Shown here in pieces: positions 26,515-35,202 of a DNA stretch of 64,000 nt; position 1 is the first letter of the stretch, and each line of letters opens with the position of its first letter. The translations under genes and the position numbers were made by a program. Location: contig NQOF01000001.1 in assembly GCA_002270465.1 (NCBI GenBank), forward strand, positions 684,501 to 748,500, read 5' to 3'. Source of the DNA: Blautia hominis (GTDB lineage: Bacteria; Bacillota; Clostridia; Lachnospirales; Lachnospiraceae). The notes below the pieces were generated by a model that saw nothing but the letters and a program-made list of their open reading frames with translations, was not told the DNA's origin and made no database searches.

Positions 26515-27915
26515 TCAAACAGACTCTATGATCTCTCCCACTGTCATCTCCGGATTTTCCACACCTTTGAAAATGATCCGGCACAGGTAGTAATAGAGAT
26601 ACTGCAGGTCCTCAAAATGTACCACACCCGTCTGGTGTTCAAAATTAAAGTTCATGCCATTGTCCTCAGCCCTGTGCATAACTGTCAGGTAGAGGGCATG
26701 TGCCGCGGCACCGTTGCTGTACCAGGCGGATTTGTACCGGATATTCTCCAGGCGTTCCAGTCCCTTTCCCTTCAGGGTCAAAGGCTGGTAGGTCAGGCTC
26801 AGCGGTTCATAGGTCTGTCCTGATCTTAATTTATAATACTTGTTTCTGTACGCGTAAAAAGCGGTGGGGTCGAAGTTGGCATGGCGGAATATCTGGTTCT
26901 GTCCGTCCCTGATTTTTTTCAGGCCCTCCATAAACGTATCATTCTTTTCCACCACAGTGCGGAACGGGAAGCAGTGGATCCTGGTGCCCCCGCATTTCTT
27001 TTCAGACAAGGTAGCCCTCCTTGCCACTGTGGTGTTGATGGAAACATCATCATTGCCGTTCACCTTCTGCAGATATGTGCGCAGCCCCATCATCAAAAGG
27101 CACACCATGGAAATATGGTGCTCCTCACAGAACTGCATCAGCCGCTCAGAGGGGTCTGATTCCAGTTGGAATGTGATAATGTTGGCATCCACATTGTCGG
27201 AAACATTGGTAACTGCCCTTAAATCCGGGTTCTTTTCCCTTTCCCGTTCTGCCTCCAGTTTGCCCGGACCGAAAATGCTGTTGAAAATAGGTTCCGAGGA
27301 GGCGATCATCTTCTCAAAGAACTCGGTATCACGTTTCTTTGCCTTTGAATCCATCTCATATTCCAGGTCTTTTTCCAACTGCTCTATGTAGGATTTCATC
27401 TCCTTTGGATATTCCATGCCCTCATATTTCATGTTGGCATAAATCTCTATCACATCTTTTAAAAACAAGATCAGGGACTGGGCATCCATGGTCATGTGAT
27501 CCACCAGAAGATAGATCCCCTGGAAACCATCCGGTGTGATGATCATGACCACCCGGTTCAGCGGGGAATCAAACCGTTCAAAGGGAACGGAAGTCCACTC
27601 TTTCATCTTATCCGCTGCATGGCACTCCTGCCATCCGGTAAAATCAAAGAATGCAATGTCTCTTACTTCCCTGTCGGCAATGTACTGATACACCTTGCCG
27701 TCCTCATCCTGCGTAAAACGCAGCCGCATGGACTCGCATCTGGCATACGCCTGGTAAATGGCTTCCTTCAGCGCACCAAAGTCCAGACTCTGCTGAATGG
27801 TCAGGCTGGTGCCGATATTCAATACCTGCTTTTTCGGGCAGTATTTCTGGTAGAAAAAGTGCAGCTTCTGTGCTGCAGTCAACGGATACAGTGGTTTGCC
27901 AAATTTCTCTTTCAT
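26515..27915 (-). CDS. Free-standing condensation-domain/PapA-like acyltransferase
   Basis: A 466-residue protein with the fold markers of NRPS condensation domains: N-terminal LYPLTAAQKLHFF, the active-site variant VDHMTMDAQS with His140 and Asp144 (family pattern HHxxxDG), and a C-terminal NFEHQTG region. As a stand-alone protein it resembles PapA5-type acyltransferases, which move an acyl group from a carrier protein to an alcohol or amine. With an adjacent ACP and AMP-ligase it would make an ester or amide from an activated acid. Acceptor and product are unknown. Confidence 0.8.
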   Translation of the reverse strand: MKEKFGKPLYPLTAAQKLHFFYQKYCPKKQVLNIGTSLTIQQSLDFGALKEAIYQAYARCESMRLRFTQDEDGKVYQYIADREVRDIAFFDFTGWQECHAADKMKEWTSVPFERFDSPLNRVVMIITPDGFQGIYLLVDHMTMDAQSLILFLKDVIEIYANMKYEGMEYPKEMKSYIEQLEKDLEYEMDSKAKKRDTEFFEKMIASSEPIFNSIFGPGKLEAEREREKNPDLRAVTNVSDNVDANIITFQLESDPSERLMQFCEEHHISMVCLLMMGLRTYLQKVNGNDDVSINTTVARRATLSEKKCGGTRIHCFPFRTVVEKNDTFMEGLKKIRDGQNQIFRHANFDPTAFYAYRNKYYKLRSGQTYEPLSLTYQPLTLKGKGLERLENIRYKSAWYSNGAAAHALYLTVMHRAEDNGMNFNFEHQTGVVHFEDLQYLYYYLCRIIFKGVENPEMTVGEIIESV

Positions 27916-27935
27916 ATGTCAAACTCCTCTCTTAT

Positions 27936-28967
27936 TTACACGGGAACCGCGTCCCCGGTGCTTCCCTCTCCCGTTACAGACGCCTCAGCGTCCCCGGTGC
28001 TTCCCTCTCTGATCACAGACTCCTCAGCCTCCCCTGCTGTCTCCAGAAACTCTGTCAGCTTCTGTTCGTATAGTGCCTGTTCTTTATAGAAAGCTTCCAC
28101 GTGGCCTGCCCCGTGTATGATCAGCATGTTCTTTTTTGATGCGCAGTTTTCATAAATCTCATAACACATCCTGCACGGAACAAAGGTATCCGCATCCCCG
28201 TGGATAAAAAGTATGGGAACCTTTGCTTTCTTCACCTCCTCGGACGCGCTTAACTGCCGCAGTCCGTACCCCGCCTTTTTCCTGCACATGCTGTCCGAGA
28301 TTTTCAGGATAGGATAAGCCGGTAAATGGTACTGGTCTTTCAGCACATGCTCAAATACATCCCAGGCGGAGGTAAACGCACAGTCGGAAACAATCCCTTT
28401 TACCTGCAAAGGAAGCTTCAAACCGCTTGTCATAAGCACTGTGGATGCCCCCATGGAAGTGCCGTGAAGCCAAATCTCACAGTCACTGCCAAAGCGCTCC
28501 TCCACATATTTGATCCAGAGAAACGCATCCTCCCTGTCCAGGCACCCGAATCCGATGTAAGTCCCTTCGCTGTCTCCATGGGCCCTCTCATCCACCAGAA
28601 GCATCTGATATCCTCTGGGCAGATAATAGTTGGACAGCCCTATGTAGTCACTCATACCTTTGCTGGTATAGCCGTGAAAACAGAGCACAAGCTTTTTGCC
28701 CCCCTGCCCCGGAAAATACGTTCCGTGGAGTTTCAGCCCGTCACCGGATGTAATGTACACATCCTCCCGTTCCTGTTTCAGCATCCACTCTTTCATCTTT
28801 TTAAGCTTCGGCATGTAAAGATCCCAGTTGGTGCCTGCCATATCCATAGTTCTCTTGGTTGTGGCTTTCTGCCGAAGCATGGTCCGTCTGAAAAAGTAAG
28901 ACGCAATCCCATATTCCCCTGCAGCGGCCGCCGCTCCTGCTCCCAGTAACAAACTCCATCCATTCAT
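27936..28967 (-). CDS. Alpha/beta hydrolase with N-terminal membrane anchor
   Basis: A 343-residue serine hydrolase. An Ala/Gly-rich hydrophobic N-terminus (LLLGAGAAAAAGEYG) may anchor it. The oxyanion strand is LVLCFHGYTS, the nucleophile elbow GTSMGAS, the acid HGDADTFVP and the catalytic histidine GAGHVEAF. The C-terminus carries two tandem 13-residue repeats (GEGSTGDA type). It may release or remodel the acyl product of the cluster, which is inference from context. ATG 28967 follows AGGAGG. Confidence 0.8.
   Translation of the reverse strand: MNGWSLLLGAGAAAAAGEYGIASYFFRRTMLRQKATTKRTMDMAGTNWDLYMPKLKKMKEWMLKQEREDVYITSGDGLKLHGTYFPGQGGKKLVLCFHGYTSKGMSDYIGLSNYYLPRGYQMLLVDERAHGDSEGTYIGFGCLDREDAFLWIKYVEERFGSDCEIWLHGTSMGASTVLMTSGLKLPLQVKGIVSDCAFTSAWDVFEHVLKDQYHLPAYPILKISDSMCRKKAGYGLRQLSASEEVKKAKVPILFIHGDADTFVPCRMCYEIYENCASKKNMLIIHGAGHVEAFYKEQALYEQKLTEFLETAGEAEESVIREGSTGDAEASVTGEGSTGDAVPV
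27949..28026. repeat. Two 39-bp tandem units in the hydrolase C-terminus
   Basis: Units 27949-27987 and 27988-28026 share GCGTCCCCGGTGCTTCCCTC and preserve the frame. Confidence 0.75.
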
Positions 28968-29053
28968 AGATATTCCTCCTGTCTTCACGACTGTCCACAC
29001 ATCAGCAGTGCCCCCGCCCCTGGTTATCTGCCATTTGGTTATCTGCCATTTGG

Positions 29054-29578
29054 TTATTTGTTTTTCAGCAGTCTTTTGACCGGATTTTTGACTGTATTTG
29101 CCTTCGGCTGTATGATATCATCCGTCTTCACAGACACCGTGGTATCCGGTCCGGACGCGGCTTTCTTTTCTGCAGTTTTTTCTGCTTTTGCCTGCTTTAT
29201 CTCAGTCTTCAGGTTTTTCTCCTCTGCCTTTTTCTGCTTTTTCTTTTCTCTGTTGGCCTGTTTTGAGAAGTTCTGAAGCAGCAGTGCCTTGTCAAAGCTG
29301 CCCTCCACCTGCAGTTTTCCCTGTGTGAATGCGGCAATAGCATCCATAGTGCCTCCCGCAATGCTCAAAAGTGTATCCGCTGTGGTTGTGAACAGCACAT
29401 CCCTGTCATAATATTCGTATGGCTCTATGTACAGTTTCCCCTCTGAAACTTCCGCGTAAAAGGCACCTTCCGCCTCCCCCCGGATATCGAACTGATAGGC
29501 TATGTGTTCCTTGATCCCGCTCACATCCGCCTGCATAAAAATGTCTCTGATCTCACTCACTAATTCCTGATAAGTCAT
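29054..29578 (-). CDS. SCP2-like lipid-binding protein with basic tail
   Basis: A 174-residue protein. Residues 1-110 resemble an SCP2 sterol/lipid-binding domain (ADVSGIKEHIAYQFDIRGEAEG; DVLFTTTADTLLSIAGG; FTQGKLQVEGSFDKALLLQ). The rest is a lysine-rich tail (KKKQKKAEEKN, VKNPVKRLLKNK) that could bind membranes or an acidic partner such as the ACP. ATG 29578 follows GGAGG by 10 nt. First gene of the acyl-transfer cluster. Confidence 0.75.
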   Translation of the reverse strand: MTYQELVSEIRDIFMQADVSGIKEHIAYQFDIRGEAEGAFYAEVSEGKLYIEPYEYYDRDVLFTTTADTLLSIAGGTMDAIAAFTQGKLQVEGSFDKALLLQNFSKQANREKKKQKKAEEKNLKTEIKQAKAEKTAEKKAASGPDTTVSVKTDDIIQPKANTVKNPVKRLLKNK

Positions 29579-29611
29579 GTATTTTTTACCTCCATACATT
29601 TTTCGCCATTT

Positions 29612-29628
29612 TTCGACCACTGGTCGAA
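29612..29628. promoter_or_regulatory. Palindromic operator candidate 1 (TetR type)
   Basis: TTCGACCA-C-TGGTCGAA is a perfect 8+8-bp palindrome in the divergent region between the acyl cluster and the TetR gene. Confidence 0.7.
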
Positions 29629-29654
29629 TTTGGATTGTAAACAAGATACCACTT

Positions 29655-29671
29655 TTTCGACTGGTAGTCAA
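29655..29671. promoter_or_regulatory. Palindromic operator candidate 2
   Basis: TTCGACTGGTAGTCAAG resembles the first site (TTCGAC half plus imperfect AGTCAA half), 43 bp away. Confidence 0.5.
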
Positions 29672-29725
29672 GTTTACATTTTTATGCTATCATGTTACTA
29701 TTAAAAAAAATGGAGAAAAGGATTT

Positions 29726-30337
29726 ATGCAAAACAATAGAAAAAAGGATATGATCCTGGACGCAATGCAGAGATTGATGAACCAAACCAGCGCCCAGTCC
29801 ATATCCGTCAGCGATGTTGCCAAAGAAGCCGGCATCGGAAAGGGAAGTATCTACTATTATTTCAAATCCAAGGAGGAAATCCTGGAGGCCGTCATTGAGC
29901 GCTCCTACTCCGCAGCCATAGAGAAGGCCAAAAATCTGCTGGATGCCACGGATATGGACGCCCTGACCAAAATGGAAGTCATTTTCCGCACCTGCCGGGA
30001 GTCTTCCATGGAACTTCTCCGCCAGGAGTCAAACAACTTCTTTGAGCTCCAGCAAAGTGCCCTGCTGCATCAGCAGTACATACGCATTATGGTGAGAAAC
30101 CTGCGTCCTATCCTGGCAGACATTATCCGCCAGGGCAACCGGGAGGGATCCATGCACTGCAAATCCCCGGAAGAAGTCTCTGAGATCGTCCTGATCATCC
30201 TCACGATCAAGCTGGACAACCATCTCACACGGGACAGCCGGGAACACACGAAAAAGACACTGGATGTCTTTACTTATATGCTGGAAACCAGCTTTCATAT
30301 CGAAAAGGGTAAACTGGCCTATCTGTGGGAAGACTAG
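29726..30337 (+). CDS. TetR family regulator of the acyl-transfer cluster
   Basis: A 203-residue TetR protein. The helix-turn-helix is typical: ISVSDVAKEAGIGKGSIYYY. The C-terminal domain (after about residue 80) is helical with no recognisable ligand signature. It is divergent from the SCP2/hydrolase/acyltransferase/ACP/ligase genes across two palindromes, so it most likely represses them and senses an acyl compound. Confidence 0.87.
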   Translation: MQNNRKKDMILDAMQRLMNQTSAQSISVSDVAKEAGIGKGSIYYYFKSKEEILEAVIERSYSAAIEKAKNLLDATDMDALTKMEVIFRTCRESSMELLRQESNNFFELQQSALLHQQYIRIMVRNLRPILADIIRQGNREGSMHCKSPEEVSEIVLIILTIKLDNHLTRDSREHTKKTLDVFTYMLETSFHIEKGKLAYLWED

Positions 30338-30348
30338 GGCCGGATCCC

Positions 30349-30400
30349 AAAAAAGAGTATGCAGGCCAGATCACGATTCTGTCCGCATACTCTTTTTTTT
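30349..30400. terminator. Bidirectional intrinsic terminator
   Basis: AAAAAAGAGTATGC pairs with GCATACTCTTTTTTTT across a 21-nt loop, between the convergent TetR and methyltransferase genes. U-tract present for both directions. Confidence 0.85.
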
Positions 30401-31118
30401 ACTTACTTTTGACTGCTTCTATAAATGTTGCCCCTTCTATACAGTCCAGCACATTTACCTGGGAAAATCCCGCCTGCCGAAGAAGCTCTGTCTCATGCTC
30501 CAAGGTAAGGGGAATGTCAAAATGTACAAACTGCTCCTCCGAAATCCCTCCTGCCTTCCGTTTTCTGCCGCATTCCCTGCGAAGAAGCACTTCTTCCTCC
30601 TCACAGCAGGCAATATAGTCCCCCTCCAGAAATTTTCCTCCCGGCCTCAGCGCCGCCCGGATTTTTTCAAACAGCCCTCTCTTTTTTTCAGGCAGGAAAT
30701 GATGCAGGGATTCAAAAGATATCACCATATCATAACCTGCCTCTTCAAAAGGCTCCTGAAGATAGTCTCCGCAGATGAGCTTTATATCCTTTTTCTCATA
30801 TTTGCGCTCCAACTGTTCCAGCATGGTACTGCACATATCAATTCCCGTCACACAGATATGGGGATACTTCCGGAAAATAGATTCCAGTTCCAGCCCCGTT
30901 CCGCAGCCCAGATCCAATATGCTTTTTGTATCATTGCCTATCCAGTCAGCGATCCTTATATAAGCCTCCTTCCAGGTCTGCATATATTCCTCATACGTCC
31001 CGATACGCCGCTTAAAAAATTGGGACATCTCCTCAAGGGGCACATCTTTTTCCTGCTCCAGCCAGTCCCGCAGATCCTGCATATACTGCTCCCGGTCTTC
31101 TCTTATAACAACAGACAT
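30399..31118 (-). CDS. Class I SAM-dependent methyltransferase
   Basis: A 239-residue methyltransferase with motif I ILDLGCGTGLELE, acidic loop VTGIDMCSTML, motif II region MVISFESLHHF and LRPGGKFLEGDY. The substrate is unknown. ATG 31118 follows GGAGG. It is convergent to the TetR gene and has no obvious operon partner. Confidence 0.82.
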   Translation of the reverse strand: MSVVIREDREQYMQDLRDWLEQEKDVPLEEMSQFFKRRIGTYEEYMQTWKEAYIRIADWIGNDTKSILDLGCGTGLELESIFRKYPHICVTGIDMCSTMLEQLERKYEKKDIKLICGDYLQEPFEEAGYDMVISFESLHHFLPEKKRGLFEKIRAALRPGGKFLEGDYIACCEEEEVLLRRECGRKRKAGGISEEQFVHFDIPLTLEHETELLRQAGFSQVNVLDCIEGATFIEAVKSK

Positions 31119-31334
31119 TCCGCCTTCCTCCTTGTATATGAATTTCTCTTCCCTTTTATTCTACAGGGCATTTCTTTGAAAATCCACCTCATACATCCTT
31201 CTATTTAAAGTTGATCCTCTCTCTTCTCTCCTTCAAATCCGCCGCGATCTGCCAGGCCAATGCCTGTTGGTCCACATCCACGATCCGAAAAGGAAATATG
31301 GCAAGCCATATTTTTTGTCAACCCCTGTTTTTCG

Positions 31335-31364
31335 TTGACCTGATGTTCCCTCCGGCGTTATACT
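31335..31364 (+). promoter_or_regulatory. Promoter of the MerR gene with long spacer
   Basis: TTGACC and TATACT are separated by 18 bp, consistent with autoregulation by the MerR protein encoded 53 bp downstream. A remnant of the MITE family (31373-31400, AGTAAATGCGCAGACCTACTG) lies between promoter and gene. Confidence 0.55.
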
Positions 31365-31416
31365 GAAAGCAACAGTAAATGCGCAGACCTACTGAATCAC
31401 AATGGAGGAATCATTC

Positions 31417-31839
31417 ATGACCATCACGGAAGTAAGCAAAAAATACGGGTTAACCGCCGATACGCTCCGTTACTACGAGCGCATTGGCCTGATCCCCTCT
31501 GTTCCCAGAAATAAAAGCGGGATCCGGGATTACGACGAGGAATCCTGCCAATGGATCGAGCTAATGAAATGTATGCGGAAGTCGGGTGTACAAATTGACG
31601 CACTCATTCAATATGTCTCCCTGTTCCAGGAAGGGGACGCCACACTTGACGCAAGAAAAAACCTTCTCATTGACCAGAGAAACCAACTGGCAGAGCGCAT
31701 GAAAGACATGCAGGCCTCCCTGGACCGGCTGAACTACAAAATCGAGCGTTACGAGCAGAGCATGATGGCCGCGGAACGAAACCTGCAGCGACTGCACGAA
31801 GAAAAGACCGCACAGGACGGGGACGGCAAAACAGCATAA
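31417..31839 (+). CDS. MerR family regulator (AdhR-like)
   Basis: A 140-residue short MerR protein: winged helix TITEVSKKYGLTADTLRYYE, then a long dimerisation coiled coil (about 85-130), with no ligand domain. Short MerR regulators of the AdhR/NmlR group sense aldehydes or thiol stress, but no conserved cysteine supports that beyond the two in CQWIELMKC. ATG 31417 has GGAGG 9 nt upstream. No target gene follows on the same strand. Confidence 0.82.
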   Translation: MTITEVSKKYGLTADTLRYYERIGLIPSVPRNKSGIRDYDEESCQWIELMKCMRKSGVQIDALIQYVSLFQEGDATLDARKNLLIDQRNQLAERMKDMQASLDRLNYKIERYEQSMMAAERNLQRLHEEKTAQDGDGKTA

Positions 31840-31874
31840 AAATGCGGCAGAGCTTATTGCCCTGCCGCATTTTC
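31838..31874. terminator. Bidirectional terminator
   Basis: AAAATGCGGCAG pairs with CTGCCGCATTTT around an 11-nt loop between the convergent MerR and symporter genes. Confidence 0.8.
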
Positions 31875-33233
31875 CTATTCTTTTTTCATTTCCCGCTCCA
31901 GCAGGTCATGTTCAATCTGCGGATACATTTTATCCAGCTTGTACATCAGCAGAATCACAACCGCTGCTCCCCATACAATGATAGGACCAAACTTATAGAT
32001 ATTTCCAATCGTCCTTACAGCAGAGTCCGGCTGCATCACCTGTGTGCCTGTGGAGCTGATATAGCCGCTCACGGTCATAAGGCCTGTCATGATGGCACTT
32101 GTGATACCGGTTCCCACTTTGAAGCCCAGGCTTGCGCCGCCAAACACCAGGCTTTCCTGGCGGAACCCATTTTTCCAATAGCCGTATTCCACCACATCCC
32201 CCAGCATACCAAAGATTGTGGCTGAGAGCTGGGATGCCCCTACGGAACGGATAAGCGTCACGAAAAACAGCCATTGAAAATTATAAGGATTGACCAGTAC
32301 CAGTATCTGGGAGCCCACCGCGATCAGACAGCCCGCCAGTGTGACATTCCTCTTCCCCCATCTTTTGATCAAAAACGGGCAGGCTGCAGCGCCTCCGATC
32401 ATGCACACGGTTTCCAGGAAATACAGGGTGCTGTACATCCACGTGTCATTTCCGAAAATATATTTACAGTAATAAGGCAGGTCTGTTCCCACAATAGTCA
32501 TATGGATAACCTGGATTGACCACAACCCCAGCACACACCAGAAATACTTATTTGTCACAAGAGCCTTTATATTCACCCCGACGGAACGCTTTTCCTCTTT
32601 TTTCGCCTCTGTGACCACCGTCTCCTCACACCGGAAGAAGCAGAACAGCAGCAGCACTACCGCGATAACAACCCAGATGCACATGGTCTTGATCCATGCG
32701 GACTGGTCATTTCCAAATACTTTCACAAGAGGCATGGTAAACGTCACGGAAATAATACGCCCCACCGGTGACAAGATCATGCGGAAGATAGAAAGCAGAT
32801 CCTGCTGATAAGAATCCCTGGTCATCATGGTGGACAGGGAACCGTAGGGCACATTGATGGCTGTATAGATAACCGTAGTGGTCAGATTATAGGTGACGAA
32901 TATGTATATCCCCTTCAAAAAATCCGTGGTGTGGGGCACTGTAAACATAAGGATCGCGGCTATGGCATAGGGAACCGTCATCCACAGGATCCAGGGTCTT
33001 GATTTCCCCCATCTGGATTTGGTCCTGTCCACCAGAAATCCCATGATAAGATCAGAACTGCCGTCAAATACTCTTGACACCAGCATGACAATACCGATAG
33101 TCACCGGTGAAATCCCCACATAATCTGTGTAAAACAATGTCAGCAGCGTGGATATCATACCGTACACAATATTGCAGGCCGTATCCCCGCATCCATAAGC
33201 TACCCTTGTCCCAAAGGTTATTTTCTTCTTCAT
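31875..33233 (-). CDS. GPH-family sugar:cation symporter
   Basis: A 452-residue, 12-TM protein of the glycoside-pentoside-hexuronide family (FGTRVAYGCGDTACNIVYG start; DRTKSRWGKSRPWILW loop 2-3; GDVVEYGYWKNGFRQES in the second half). It imports a sugar or polyol with a cation. It is the third gene of an operon with an isomerase and a Gfo/Idh dehydrogenase, so inositol or a related polyol/keto-sugar is the likely substrate. GGGGAGG precedes ATG 33233. Confidence 0.88.
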   Translation of the reverse strand: MKKKITFGTRVAYGCGDTACNIVYGMISTLLTLFYTDYVGISPVTIGIVMLVSRVFDGSSDLIMGFLVDRTKSRWGKSRPWILWMTVPYAIAAILMFTVPHTTDFLKGIYIFVTYNLTTTVIYTAINVPYGSLSTMMTRDSYQQDLLSIFRMILSPVGRIISVTFTMPLVKVFGNDQSAWIKTMCIWVVIAVVLLLFCFFRCEETVVTEAKKEEKRSVGVNIKALVTNKYFWCVLGLWSIQVIHMTIVGTDLPYYCKYIFGNDTWMYSTLYFLETVCMIGGAAACPFLIKRWGKRNVTLAGCLIAVGSQILVLVNPYNFQWLFFVTLIRSVGASQLSATIFGMLGDVVEYGYWKNGFRQESLVFGGASLGFKVGTGITSAIMTGLMTVSGYISSTGTQVMQPDSAVRTIGNIYKFGPIIVWGAAVVILLMYKLDKMYPQIEHDLLEREMKKE

Positions 33234-33280
33234 AATGACCTCCCCGCCACATGATCTTCCATATTTTTTATATTATCTTT

Positions 33281-34069
33281 TCAGCATTCTTCCATAATAG
33301 CCTTCACAGCCGCCGCTGTATCATAAAGCGGAAACAGTTCATACCCCACATACCCCGTGTAACCGCATGCCTCCAGATGGCGCAGAACTTTTTTATAATT
33401 AATCTCACCTGTGCCCGGTTCATGGCGCCCCGGGGCATCCGCCACATGGATGTGCCCAAACTGGTCTATATACCTGGAAACCGTATCACAGATACAGCCT
33501 TCATTAATCTGCATATGATACACATCGTAGAGCAGTTTCAGCCTGGGCGACCCAATCAGACGGCAGATTTCTGCCCCCATCTGCGTGGTTTCCAGAAAAT
33601 TCCCCACATGGTCAGTGGTAATATTCAGAGCCTCCAGGTTCAGACAGATCCCTTCTTTTTCTGCCACTTCCACACAGTCCAGAAGTGTGCGGTACATGGA
33701 GCAGAGCTTTGTTGTATGGGAGAGATTCTCATAATGATCTACCACAATCCCCCCATCGCCCAGGGCATTGGAATGGATCGTCACACTGGCTGCCCCTACA
33801 GTCTTTGCCGCCTTAACAGATTCCTTCAGATATTCCACATACTTTTCCCTGTGTTTCGGATCAACCAGGGAATAATCCGCATCCCCGTTAAATCCGCTGA
33901 TGGCAATCCCCGCTTCTTTCGCTGCTTTTCCGGTATCCTCCAGATTCCGGATCCTCCAGTCCCAAAATTCCACAGCGTCAAAGCCGTCCTTCTTTGCTGC
34001 CAGAAATCTTTCCTCCCAGGGCAGTTCTGTATACAAGGTGTCAATACAGGCACATTTTCTCAGACTCAT
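33281..34069 (-). CDS. Sugar phosphate isomerase/epimerase-like TIM barrel (IolI/hydroxypyruvate isomerase type)
   Basis: A 262-residue xylose-isomerase-like TIM barrel. Metal ligands are visible in LNLEALN (Glu), LLYDVYHMQ (Asp, His), HIHVADAPGRHEPGTGEIN and GYVGYELFP (Glu), the hydroxypyruvate-isomerase/IolI pattern. ATG 34069 is likely; an in-frame GTG at 34075 overlaps the stop of the preceding dehydrogenase gene, so translation is coupled. Together the two enzymes could act in inositol-like polyol breakdown. Confidence 0.83.
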   Translation of the reverse strand: MSLRKCACIDTLYTELPWEERFLAAKKDGFDAVEFWDWRIRNLEDTGKAAKEAGIAISGFNGDADYSLVDPKHREKYVEYLKESVKAAKTVGAASVTIHSNALGDGGIVVDHYENLSHTTKLCSMYRTLLDCVEVAEKEGICLNLEALNITTDHVGNFLETTQMGAEICRLIGSPRLKLLYDVYHMQINEGCICDTVSRYIDQFGHIHVADAPGRHEPGTGEINYKKVLRHLEACGYTGYVGYELFPLYDTAAAVKAIMEEC

Positions 34070-34071
34070 TT

Positions 34072-35082
34072 TCACTCTACCTCCTCAATTTTAACAGGTC
34101 TTCCCTCTTTCAGGGATTTTGTGGCTGCTGCTGCCATCAGAACAGGATACAGCCCGTCCATCCCGGTAACAGGCGTCTCCTTATCCTTCTCCACAGCCTC
34201 CACAAATGCCTGGATTTCTGATACAAACGCACCTGTGTAACGGTCCCACATGACTTTATATGTATTCTCACAGGTGGTACTTACGGCATCTGAAAGCACC
34301 ACGGTATTGGGCACGTCATTTTCATTCCGCACACATCCCTGGGAGCCAAACACTTCCACCCTCTGGTCATAGCCATACACCGCTTTTCTGCTGTTGTCAA
34401 TTGTGGCAATAATCCCATTGTCAAACTTCAGCATTACGACAGCCGTATCCACATCACCCGCTTCCCCGATAGCCGGGTCAATCAGCACAGAACCTGCCGC
34501 CACAACCTCCGTCACCTCAGCACCTCCAGCCAGAAAGCGGGCCATATCGAAATCGTGGATCATCATATCATAAAAAATCCCGCCGGACACTTTCACATAT
34601 TCAATTGCCGGCGGCTCCGGGTCCCTGGAGCTGATCTTGATCATCTGCACTTTCCCGATCCTTCCATCCTGCACCATGTTGTAAACACCTCTGTGATTAT
34701 GGTCAAATCTGCGGCAGAATCCAATCTGCAGCTTCACCCCGGCGTCCTCAGCCGTCCGGATCGCTTCCCTGACTTTTCCCAGGTCATAATCTATCGGTTT
34801 TTCACAAAAAATATGCTTTCCTGCCTTTGCCGCCTCCATAATATACCTGGAATGAGTATCTGTGGAGGAACAGATCAATACCGCTTCAATCTCCTCATCC
34901 TGCAGAATATCCTCCGCATTCTTCGTCACATTCCGTACACCGCATTTTCTCAGATACTTCTCTGTCTCCTCATTCATAAAAGGGTCTGCCACGATCTTGA
35001 TCTCCACCTCCGGTACAAACATAGAAATATTCTTCGCATGTACCTTTCCGATTCTGCCTGCTCCAATAATTCCTGCTTTCAT
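34072..35082 (-). CDS. Gfo/Idh/MocA dehydrogenase (inositol 2-dehydrogenase-like)
   Basis: A 336-residue NAD(P)-dependent oxidoreductase: Rossmann motif GIIGAGRIGKVHA, conserved EKPIDYDLGKV (catalytic Lys), GFCRRFDHNH and MMIHDFDMARF (catalytic His/Asp). It is most like IolG, which oxidises myo-inositol to scyllo-inosose, but other sugars are possible. First gene of the operon; a LacI gene is divergent. No other iol genes are in the window. Confidence 0.87.
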   Translation of the reverse strand: MKAGIIGAGRIGKVHAKNISMFVPEVEIKIVADPFMNEETEKYLRKCGVRNVTKNAEDILQDEEIEAVLICSSTDTHSRYIMEAAKAGKHIFCEKPIDYDLGKVREAIRTAEDAGVKLQIGFCRRFDHNHRGVYNMVQDGRIGKVQMIKISSRDPEPPAIEYVKVSGGIFYDMMIHDFDMARFLAGGAEVTEVVAAGSVLIDPAIGEAGDVDTAVVMLKFDNGIIATIDNSRKAVYGYDQRVEVFGSQGCVRNENDVPNTVVLSDAVSTTCENTYKVMWDRYTGAFVSEIQAFVEAVEKDKETPVTGMDGLYPVLMAAAATKSLKEGRPVKIEEVE

Positions 35083-35202
35083 CTCAATACTCCTTTACTC
35101 TCCATTATTTTGCTATTTATTTTGTTTTTCCCACCCGCTGTAACTCTTTCACAGAGCCGTCCTTCCGCACACATCTCTTGTTATTGCGCCGGCATCCATT
35201 TA

